Of a stretch of 64,000 bases of DNA, positions 39,501 to 51,500 are shown in pieces. Below the pieces are notes generated by a model. That model ran no database searches. It had not been told where the DNA came from and saw only the letters and a program-made list of their open reading frames with translations. Source of the DNA: Gorsachius magnificus. Its lineage: Eukaryota > Chordata > Aves > Pelecaniformes > Ardeidae. The DNA lies in assembly GCA_034008185.1 (NCBI GenBank), contig CM067081.1:19963821-20027820 (forward strand), given 5' to 3'. A program made the position numbers and the translations under genes. Position 1 is the stretch's first letter. Every line of letters begins with the position of its first letter.

Positions 39501-42500
39501 CTTAGTGCTTCCGTGTGACTAACAACTGTACACCCACAAAACAGGATGAATCTTACAACATGTAAAGTATTCTTGTTCAAATACATATATGTATTTATAC
39601 GCAAGCGCACTAGAGGGGTTTTTTTTTGTCTTTCAGAGATATAACAACAATGAAAGGTACCATTGTTGCTCAAGTTGATTCAAGTGAGTCTTTCCAGGAG
39701 TTTTGCAGTACATCGTGTTTATCCTTTTATGAAGATAAACAGAATCCCTCAAAAGGAGTTTTGAATAAATCAAGATGCACTATCTGTGGTAAACTGACTG
39801 AGGTCTGGTTGACTGGTTTTTTTTTTCTTTCTCAGTAATGACAATATTAATAACTTATATTCTGAAATAACTGAAAATAAGGAAGTTTAAAATATGATTC
39901 AGTATTTTCTTATGTAGCAAGATACTAAGATATGCAGGCTTAATATTCATGAAGAGCAACTGAAGGAAGAAAGAATTCAAAGAGGTTAATGTTTGACTTT
40001 TGTTTCAGAAACCTGAAGTAAATTTTGCTGATATCTTGTAGCTACTGTCAACAATTTTATTAGGTGTGGAAACTTGTAACTATAACCCAGATCTCCCATA
40101 CAGAAGAATTGCTGTTAAAAAAGTCAAGATTTACTGTATCTGTCCTTTTCACTGTATATCTTGAAAGATTATGCAAATGTTTTTAGAGATACGTAGAATA
40201 TATGTAACTTTAAATTCTCATTAATGTATTAATTTACTCTTGATGCCATTGCTGGGCCCACCGTAGTTCAGGCTACTACTTTACACAGCGTATGTATCTG
40301 GTCAGTCTTTATATGCCATGTTGTTAGCCTGCAAATTGAGTATTTTCTAAAATTGCATAAATTGACCTTCTGCTCTAATATGCAATTACTACATTCTTAC
40401 CTGTGATCTTTGCTTCTGGGCTACAAGAACAAGTGGGTCCCAAGATTTTTTTTCTAGAACTCTGGAGACAACAAACAGTAATTTCTGTTTCTATATTTCA
40501 TGTTCATTTTAAGCATTTGTGTTCTTAAATAGTGAGCTACTATAATCTGGTTTTAGTTACTGTACTTGAATGTAAGACTTTTGTCTTGTCTAGTAATTTC
40601 AGGCAACTTTATGCTTGTGTGGTGATGGAATACTGTTTTTGGTTTTATTTTTTAGATTCGTCATGAAGTTAGCTTTAAAAATATGACTCACAAGCTGTGT
40701 AGTGACCATTGCTTCAATAGATACAGGATGGCAAATGGTTTAATAATGAATTGCTGTGAGCATTGCGGGGAGTATTTGCCCAGTAAAGGAGCTGGAAACA
40801 ATATTCTTACTATTGATGGTCAGCAGAAAAGATTCTGTTGTCAGAACTGCGTTGGTGAATACAAGCAGGTAATTACTTCTTTACCTATAAATTACAATTA
40901 AATAAACATTAATATTCCTTAAATTTATCCTGTTATGAATAACATGGTTTTACTTCTCATTAGAAGTCTTAAATAACAAAGACTTCTAAAAATGAAATTA
41001 ATTCCAGTGAGGGCAAACTAGCAGGAATGGACTTCTTACTACTGGCTTTTTTTGATGTTGCTGTAATAGCAATTCCTATTTGTTATTAATGAAAATATCA
41101 TTAAAATTAAAATTCCTGTTAATAATTTCTCTTTCTTTCTAACGGGTATATCACAAGTATATTAATAGCAAGCCCAGCACACAAGCTTACTGGTCTTGAA
41201 GTGAATGTTCTCTTTTAGATATAAAAGTTCATTTGTATGCAGTTAAAACATTCAAAAATGTGCAGAGCATACAGATTGGATATTGCTGTGAGAATGCTCT
41301 AACTGGTTACTTGTTGGCTGTGTACCTGTAGTATGTCTACTTTCCTTCACTGTACAGCATAGGATTTCAAAATGTATTGTTACTTTCATCCTTCCACTTG
41401 TTAAATTTTATGCTTTCGTTTTCTTTACTTGGTTTGGTTTTTATTTATTCTGAAGACCATTAAGATAACAATAATTGTTGTGGTTAAAAATAATTCCAAA
41501 TCAAGAAACCTGATGCTTGATGTCTCTTACGTATTACAGAGCCAGCTTAGCTCTGAACCATTGCTAATGCTGACTGGAAGGTTTAAACATTAATCACAGT
41601 ATTTATGGTATAATAGGATAGCTCTAAAATATTAAATGTTTTGGGGGAGGATATGCAATTTTGTTCTGTTTTGTTTTTCTTTTTGCTTAGTACATTCTGC
41701 TCTGAGTTTGTAGGGATAGTGTTATGAAAGTTTTACTAGTAAGACATTTCTTTATCTGATTCTGAAGTTCATGCTTGAATGTGAGTGGCCCCAGTGCTGC
41801 ACATTGCTTTGGGTTTGTTCTTCATCTCTTTCCATTTTTAAGAAACCAATGATCCAAGAGAAAAGGGAGTGCAGTGCTGAATATTTTTAAATTTTTTAAT
41901 GTTGCATCATGTATGTTTGTATTTTCTCTTTGGACATTCAGTTTTGATACTTTTGGGGATGGCTATTCTTGTGTATATGCAATGTGCAAACAGCAAATCT
42001 GGAAACGTGCATATGTAAACAGCGTAACTGAAAACATAACATAAGCGTTATTCTTTTGTCACAGCTATACCAAAAGGGACAGGATAGGTTTCCAAGATAC
42101 TAAAAAGATAGTCATGCCCAGAAGCCATGGAAAGACTTGAAGAAACGTTGAATACTGTCTCTCGAAGAAACAAAAAGGCATGAGATTAACTTTGAACTTG
42201 AGACATTCCCACACAACCAGTATAACATGCACTGCACATGGAATTATGAAATGAACGTGGAATTTTGAGAGGTCGAATGATAAATCTGTACTTAACTATC
42301 ATTACAGAATGTACTCTATTTGTCCAGATATTTTTGTATTTTGTGTTTAGATATGTATTTGGGAATTGGAAGGATACGGGTAGCAAGTTGTATGTTCTGG
42401 TTTGATTTGGGGTGGATGAGCGGTTTGCAGTCCCAGGAATCTTCACAAGTAGTGTCGGGTTATTGTGCATTATTGTGAGGATCCTTAAGAGAACCTTTAA

Positions 42501-45500
42501 AATTGAGACACATTATTTTGGTGCATTCAATTCTGACAGCAGACTTTGTTCAAGCAAGTTCTTAAATCTTTTGTGGAACTGTTTGGTACTGGGGAACTGT
42601 AATAGGCTGTGAGAAGCTTAATTCTAGTGCTCATGTGCATCTGGTTTGGAGTGGTGATTAACTGATAGGTTTGAAATGTTCCTGGAGTGTGGGGGTTTGG
42701 GGGTATTTTTGATATTAAGAGAAACTCAAACTATAAATTAGGCTTTTTTTTAAGCGTTTGTTGTTGTAGGTGCCAAAGTTGCTCAGGATACAATTACTTG
42801 AGAATATTTAGTTCTCTACCAGGACTTATTCAGGTTTGAACTTCCATTTGCATTAAGGTTTTTTGAACTGAATGTATTCAAGGAATTCTGCTTTTATAAA
42901 AGGAACTTAGACTTTGGAAAATGTCACTGACAACTCATTGGGCCACAACTGGTAAATTGTAGGTTGCTTTATTCAGTTGTAACAATGTTTTCTTTGAAAT
43001 TTTTTATTAGATCTTGCTTTTAAAGGAGAACCGGTGAAGGAGAGAATATGAGAGTCACTATTACATACTGAAATAAACTCAATGGAATCAATAATACAGG
43101 AAAAGTCGATGTATCATTTCATTACAGCATTGTGTTGTACAACTGATTATCGTGTGTCACGTAACAGTTTTAGCAAATGTTTTCTTACAAACAGTTGTAA
43201 AATACATAGGTCTTACTGGTATGAGCTTTGTATTAAGCAGTTTATATTGTAAATGTCATACACCTATCAATATGCTATACATTTGTAGTAGTAATAAATG
43301 AAAACTGATTCTTATTACTTGTACCTATCTATATACTTAATCCCTATTTTTTTGAATAAATATTACACTGATTTGAACAAGTAATTTTCAATAACTTATC
43401 ATGGACGTTTTTTCTTCCTGGAATGAAAAAATTAAGATTGTGGGTAATAAAAATTACTGTGGCTCTTGGAAGAGCCACTGACTGCAAATAATCTATCTGC
43501 TACAAAGGGTTTCTTTCCTCTGCTTTAGGCTGTTGGTGGGAGTAAGACACAGTGTTATTCCTGGGATGGGGAGTAGGTTTTTTTCTGAACTGCCTGAGTC
43601 ACCTTTCAAGGTGATGGATGCAGTTAGCTTTCTACATAACAGTTTCAGAACCTGATTTAAAACGGAGACACAAATACTCTTGAATATTGCATCCTGTGTT
43701 TTGCTTTCCTGAGAGGTGATGACTGTTCTTTCTTATCTAAAACTGAAGTAATTGCAGAGCTTAGGTTTCTTTCATATTTAAGAATCTATGAAAAAATAGA
43801 TTAATTTATGTAAGAATTTTAAACAAAAAATTAAGACACAGCCTAACTAATGCTCACTATGGTTATATGCAAGAGCATGTCAATGTCCTGATGGCACACA
43901 AGCCATTCATGAAGACATCTAAGTGCAAGTCAAGCTTTTTTTTTTTAAAAAAAAAAAAAAAAAAGAGAAAACAATGATAAAATACTTCCTCCAAAAATGA
44001 AACTACTACAACAATTTAGGTAAAATGTCAAAACTCTTATTGGAAGTGGTTATTTTTTTTAAACCTGACGACAACTACTACTTCTAGATCATAAATTCTT
44101 CACCTGTTCCACTGAGATTCAAACTCTTTACATGTAGAGGGGCAAGAGGGACTTCAAGAATGATGCTAAACAAAACAAAAAACTATGCTAGAAGAGAATG
44201 AGGTCATATTTGACAAGGAGTTAGCTAAATTGTCTATGTAATTGTGCAAATGCTGAAATATTTTACTTCTTCAAGTAGGCATTTCTTATAACTAAAATGA
44301 GGACCATTTAAAAAATGTTTCTGATACTATTGCATATTTTCTGTCTCTACAAAATTAGTCGACATCCTTTTCAAGGCAGTTGCAATGTTGTTTGTGTCCT
44401 GGTTTTCTGGATTTGGGTACAGGCTTGACAACCTTGTTTTCTGGATTTGGGTACAGGCTTGACAACCTTGTTCTAAGGAATGAGTGAGTTCTGTGACTTG
44501 GCTTGTGCAACCAACCATACCTCTTAATTTTCAGCTGTTCAACTAAGATAAAGCTGAGTCTTCGTCTACTTTTAAAAATACAGTCTTAACTGCTTTGCTT
44601 ACTGGCCTGATCACCCACAGTGCTCTTGATTCTGCCATGACAGCATTTAATGCTTTACTAGTTTAAAATGTTCCTTTTTTTTTTTTTTTTTTCCGGGATT
44701 CGCTCCTTTGGGTGTTTCTTAAAAATTATGGTCTTCATGTGCTGTCAAAAAAGGGGGGAAGGAGCTCTAGCTATTTCTTCACAGGCTTTTTAATAGCTCT
44801 GGAATGAAGTGAGTACGAGGTGAATGCAAGCCAAAAGAGTTTTTTCCTAGTTGGAGAGGATGCTTGCAGTGTCTTTTCATGTAGTGAAAGTTTTCCTTCA
44901 GTACTGAATAAAAGTACATTTGATTGACTTTCTTGATTAGATAGAGACTTACTACTGAACATGCTTCAAAACTAACCAAGCTATGCTATCCCTTTAAGCT
45001 ATTCTCTTACAAGCAGTAGAAAAAACCCAACCTAGGCAGTTGTGCTTCTGTGTTTAGAATTATGCTCCTTGCCAAAAAATTGCTTTTGTGAAACTCTTAA
45101 AACTCATTTCATCTGCTTTATCTGTGTGTAGGGGTTTAGGATTGTTCACTGTATATAATAATATGCGTATCTACAACCTATGATTCATCGTTTATGTAGA
45201 GTTTGTATTTAGTCTCACAAAATAGTTACCTGCTGCTTTAAATCTCGCTGAATGCCATGCCAGAATGCCTTGTCCCATAGTACTTCAGTGGAAGCACCTA
45301 GGGTTTGTAACTTTGTCTTGTCCCATGCAGTGTCTGTTCTTTTTCTGTGCTGCTTTGCTATTAAAACAGATCTGTCCTTTTTATATTGATAGTGCAATTA
45401 ACTACAAAATCTGCTGCTTCCTGCTGTTGTTACTGCTTTCTAAACTTCTGTTTCCAAGTGTTTGTTTCAAGAGTAAATACTGTTGGGGGAAAAAAAAACC

Positions 45501-48500
45501 CAGTAGTTGTGAGAGTTGAACAGCTCATTTACACTGAAATATTAGAAATACTGACTTTTAAAAAAATTTTTTTTTTTAAATTCTTGGTCACTTCTAAAGA
45601 GAAGTTTTGTGGTTTCAGCCAGTTCAAACTGTGGTTTAATAGTGGGATTTCTTCCTCATATGGTAAACCACCTCTGTCTCACTTCAGGTTATACTTAGTT
45701 TGGTATCTCTGATCAGCAGTCTCTAAGAATGCTGAAGTCTTGTACTGAGGTTCCTTCCAACCCTTGCCATTCTGTGAAATGGAGATAGCTAGATGTGTTT
45801 TACCCCGTCTGCCATGGTTAAAATGACAAAAATCTTTACCAACCAAGGTAATTCCCCTTCCTTCCTGCTTAGTGGTATGGGGGGCATTCTGAGGCTTCTT
45901 GGTATTTATGCCTCCGGTTTTCTGCATCTCTGCAAATTGAGTCCTTTTAGAAACTACCCTGTGCTTCTACCTTTTATTTACTCCTGTTTCTAGAACAATT
46001 TATTTTGCAATTTCTGCTTCAAATGTTTGTCTTCAGCTGTAGAATTTGCTTTTTCTTCAATAAAAACTATATAATCTGCTTCCTTTAGGCACCTGAATAT
46101 CATTCATAGTAAGTTATTTTGTTGATATCTTAGAAGATAAAGTGAGATAAGTACATCAGAGATGTTAAAATAGCTTTGTAGTTCTGAAGAAAAGTACTTA
46201 GAGCAGTCAAAATTGTGAGGTGTGATCTGTGTTGGGAGCACAGGAAGTTCTTAGGAAGAGGAAGGGAGGAGGTGATACAACTAGGTATAAGAGTTAGCGT
46301 GGATATAAGCACATGTGTGCACTGCTGTACCTGGAATAATTGGACATGACTGAGGGGAAGGAAGAGAAAAGGCAGAAGAGAAACAGCTGAAAACTTTCAG
46401 TTAATGTGAAAGTAACTTGCTTTTTGAGGCAGGGGAAGAAGGGATTTTCAGTTCTGCTTTTCTTGAAGGCATGAGGGCAAGTGTCTTGAGAGTGGGAACA
46501 AAACTGGCAAAAAGATGGAGCACTGGCAGTTGGAGATGCCAAAGAAAAGTTACTGGGCAAGTTATTGATTTGGCTGTTTGCAGAGTTCAGCTCATGGAAT
46601 GTAAACACAAATCACTTTGTGTTCAAGGACCACAAAAGCAATTGTGTTAGCTTTTGCTCTTAAGACTTGGGTAAATGCTTTGGAGTTCTTACTAATCTTC
46701 ATCTCTTTTCTTGGAGTAGGGGGGAGTTTACAGTTGTTACTCTTTGGGGAGAGATGATTGGCATGCAGTATTTCAAAAGACCGTATAAATAATATGTTTT
46801 CTTCTTCCTTTGCTATTACAGATTTTGCTGACATCTGGTTCTTTTCTTAGACATGCGTGTTGCTTCTGGATCCATCCAGATCATTCTTCTTTCAAATAAA
46901 TCTGAAGTAGTTTAGCTACTATTTTCTTGATTGCCTTACTAATGGATCTCTGCTATCACAGAATTCCATGTAGTTAATATCTCTGCTTTTCTAATTACAG
47001 AAAATGTCTATCTTCTTCTGCTTTACCTTTTTATTTGAACACAAGTCGACTGTGTTTCTGTCCCAGAATATTATTTTCTAGAAGCTTTCCTGGTATTTAT
47101 CTTATCTCTCATTGAAAACTATTACTCTCTAAAGCTACCAAAGAGAAGTTTGCCTGGATTGAGAAGTATGTACCGATCTGGTTTACCATGGATCTCATGA
47201 GCTTAACTGCAAAGCTTTTCCTTCAACTGGAAGCAAATCTTGGGGCTGCTACATGTTGTTGTAGCAATCACCTGGTATTTTGGTGTTCTCAGTTGACTGG
47301 CCCTTGTATGGAAGAATTGTAGCAAGAATGCTCTCTTACATTGCAGGCATGTTCTTCATCCTGCTCTCTATCCTTCTGAAGGCACATGAAGCAGATCATA
47401 CTGCTTTTTTTCAGTCAGGAATAAAAGTTTGTAGCACAGGTGCCTAGATGTAAGGCACTAATAGGCTTAGTGAAATACTCTTGAAGCCAGAACATTCAAG
47501 AACAGAGACTTTTATTAGTTTCAGTTGCAAACAGAAGTGAGGCTTACTTCTAAAATACAATGAAATTCCAGTATTGATCTGATACTTATTTTGGGGCTTG
47601 ATCTTTTTTCTTAGTAGGATGTATGCAAGAAGAGCTATAGACTTCAGCTTTTACGATCTGCTCAGTAAGATGTAAAGGAAGATCAAGATCCCTTCTAAAA
47701 TTATTGTTGCTAATAATGGCAAGAACAAAAATTCCTCAGAAACCCTCCAGCTGAATTTTTTCTTATTTCCAGGAATTTGGATTTCTGTTCCAACAATACT
47801 TGTATTTCTCTAATGTATACTTGTTTTGTCTTACATCTTGACAGCCACTTTCGTAGTTACCGGTTTGAGTCCAACACTGTCCTAGTGGACAGAATGAAGA
47901 CTCGAAATATATATAGAACTTGTAACTCCTAAGAATTTTCAAATTGCATGAAATGTTTTAAAATACGTCTTTTCTCAGTAACCTATCATGAGATACCCAT
48001 CATGAAGTAGACCTGATTTCTAGGATTAAGTCTTTAATAGGGTATACAAACAAGTCATGAAAGAATGAGTGAGTTCAGAATCAAATGTAATAAGAACAGA
48101 GGAATGTTCAGGCTTCTGCATTTACCTTAGACTTTATGCTTTAGAAGAGGTCAAATATGTAATGGGATCTAGGTAATAGTAGGCCATCTCAATGCAGAAT
48201 CTAGGTGGAGTAGTGATGGAGAGGTATAGACAGATGAGTTTCTCCTCAGAGGGCACTGTGCTATTCTCTAGAAATTTTGCCTCTTGATTAACTTCATTGT
48301 TTTGTACTTAGTTATCTAATTGATACTTTTTAGTGGTTTTACTTAAATTTTTTCTTGAAATAGCAGTCTTTAAACTTGAATATATTTTATAAGATACTGT
48401 AGATTTGAATTTGTCAGAAGAGGTGCATGAAAAGAAAATGTTTGGTACTTTCTTTTGTGGATTGCTTCTGAGTTAATTCCCTCTTTGAAGGAAACTTGAA

Positions 48501-51500
48501 ACTCAGACTAGTTTGAATGTGCAGGGTTTTGCCTATAATCACTTTTGCCTACCATTGAAGTATCATGGGGGGCACAAGATGAAGCCAGTACTTAATCTGG
48601 AATAGAAGATAACTGCCAAGAAAGCAGCTTTGGAGAAAAGACTTGGGTGTCCTGGTGGACAACAAGTTGAACAGGAGTTAGCAGTGTGTCCTTGCAGCAA
48701 AGATGGCCAACTGCATCCTAGGTTGTATCACAGAATGCGTGATGTTGGAAGGGATCTCTGGAGGTTATCTTGTCCACCCCCTTGCTCAAGCAGGGTCACC
48801 CGGAGCAGGTTATCCAGGACTCTGTCCATTTGAGTTTTGAGTATCTCAAGGATGGGGACTCCACAGCCTCTCTGGGCAACCTATTCCTATATTAGCAAGA
48901 GTGTAGCCAGCAGGTCAAGGGAAGTGATTTCCATGCCCTGCCCCTCCCCCCCCATGCTTCCGCACTTCTGAGAATGCTGCTGGAGCACTGTGTCCAGTTT
49001 TGGATTCCAGAGAATGAAAGGCGTTCACATACTGATGCAAGTTCAGTGGAGAGTTACCAAGATGTTCAGAGGGCTGGAGCACATGACATAGGAGGGCAGG
49101 CTTGGGAGACTTTAGTTCGTTCAACCTTAAGAAGGCTAAAGGGAGATCACTTACCTCTTGGGAGGGTATAGGGAGGACAAAGTTGGTCTCTTTGAAGAAG
49201 TGCACAGTAGAAGGATGAGAGGCAATAGACACAACTTGAAAACAAGGGGAAACTTGATTTAGATAGAAGGAAAAACTTTTTTTCTGTGAGCGTGGTGAAA
49301 TCCTCCAGACAGGTTTTAGAATGCTTATCCTTGGAGATGCTCAGATTTGACTAGACAAGATCCTGAGCAACCAGCTCTGGACCTGCTTTGAACAGGAGGT
49401 TGCACTTGACCTCTGGAGGTCCCCTCCAGTCTACATGATTCTGTGATTCTATACTTCTGAAACAAAGAATGAAGCAGTGATGTTTAAAATAAAGAGCCAG
49501 GAAGTTTTGTATTTCTTTTGTTCCCTCTTTATTAGTGATGAAGATTCTAGTATTCTTTGTTCTGTTTTTCTCTCTCCCACTGAAGTTCTTTCCTTTGTCT
49601 CCTGATCATGAAGTACCAACAACATTGACACGGCTCTACATTTTTCTTAATTTCTGTTCTGAACACCCACTTTTCCTTGAGGATGGTTAAAACATTCAAT
49701 TGAAACGAAAAATGTTCTATAGTAAGAAGATGAGAACAGCTGTTCTGGTTTAGATTGGGGATAGACTCCTGCAGAGTACGTAAGTGGGCATGCAAGGAAG
49801 AGTAAGGACAGGGCAGGTACTTTGGATATTTTCCTCTGAGCATTTTCTTAGCTTCTGACTGAGGGGATCTCGTGAACTTTATGCAATGTTCCTGTATGCT
49901 ATTTTTAGTGTCTCTCTTGAACGTCTCTCTCTGGCTTGTCCAGTGTCCTCGTGAACACACACAATCAGTTTTTTCCATCCATGACACTCTTGGGTAAGAA
50001 TATCTGCTGACCTGCTCTTTGTTATGTGAAGACCTGCCTCCTGTTGTTTGTTTTGAAACTTCTTTTTTTGATATACATATGATTTCCCATAGTTGTTAAT
50101 ATTAGAAAAGACAATGAACAGTTGATCCATCGTGCCCCACATCTTACCATTCTTGGTTTTGCCGTTATCCTCTTAAATTATCTTGGTTCTAGGCCAAAAC
50201 TCTTTACCTCATAAGAATGTTCTTTGTCCCTATGTATTACTGTCATTCTCCTTAGTTTTAGTGAATCTTCATTTTGTTTATTCCAGCTAGAAGGGTACTT
50301 CTATGGAAAGGATTCTCAAATTTTAGTTTTTTCTACAGAATGAAATTAATACTGCAGATTCTTAGAGATGAAAGACAACGTGTTGTGATGAATGTGAGAG
50401 TAGAAATGTAAGCTACCTGAGAACCTTGAGAAGAGAGAGTCTGATCTGGAAATTTGACACTTAAGATGTCCCTGCTCACTGCAGGGGGGCTGGACTAGCT
50501 GATCTTTAAAGGTGCCTTCCAACCCAAACCATGCTATGATTCTAAGAACGAGAGAAGACTCTTGGTTTGCATTATGGCTATCTAAAAACATACAGAATGG
50601 TGCAGTCTGAGGTTCTCTGATGTTGTCAACAAAGGAAGCCTTTTGAGTTAGATAGACTGTTAAAATAAATGTTTGAGACACCTGTATAGTGCTGATTAAG
50701 GAATACTTTCCGGTATGCTTTAATCTTTTCTATAATAGTGTTGCACTCCTTGGTTTTTGAATGGTTTTAATATTCAAACTTAAAAGTTTGAATGCTGACG
50801 AGTCATAAAAATGCAGGAAAAAGTTCAGCTTGAAGGAGATGATGATTATGAAGGTTTGGGAGCAGTAAATTTGAAGACGTTTCAGGCCTTTTAATTCTTT
50901 TTCTTCACTGGTGTCCTGTCTCCTTCACTTGTGTAACAACATGTTTGAACTTCTAATAACGCAGAAATGCTCAAACAGTCTTAGTTTCTGTGACAAGAAT
51001 AAAGTCAGAACTTCACTGTTACGCTTTTGTTTCTACCCACAATCTTCTGCATCTTTGATACGTTTTTTTTGAAATTCGTGTTCTTTGTAGTGTTGACAAT
51101 TTAGATCTATGTTTGCTAGATTATTACTAGGTATTGGTAAAGATTCTTGTTGCTTTTAAGTCTGAAATATCTAGGGTGAAATCAGTAAACAACTCCAGTA
51201 TTCTAAGGCTATCTGAAGTTCAGAAGGGATGGACATGTTGCTGCACTGTACTTTGTGTGCATGAGCCTTTCTTGATATCAGTTAACTAATGAGATGCTTG
51301 AGATGCTGGTTAGCAAAAGCTGTTTCTACTTTCAAGGGATTTTTGTTGAAACATGTAGTCTCTTGGCACAACGAATCTTTTCTGATTCCGCTCTGATCGG
51401 CTTGCTGTAAGTTCATTTATTATAACCTGTGTTTTCATCTTGTTGTCTCTTGATGTCATCATGGCCCCAGTTTGATTATTTTCTTTCAGACCTAGAGCTT

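Noticed and set aside
43870..43915. Frame reading [10 protein letters not shown], considered as the missing ZMYM2 linker exon
   Set aside because: Only a loose likeness over a few residues, with no acceptor or donor at the right phase.
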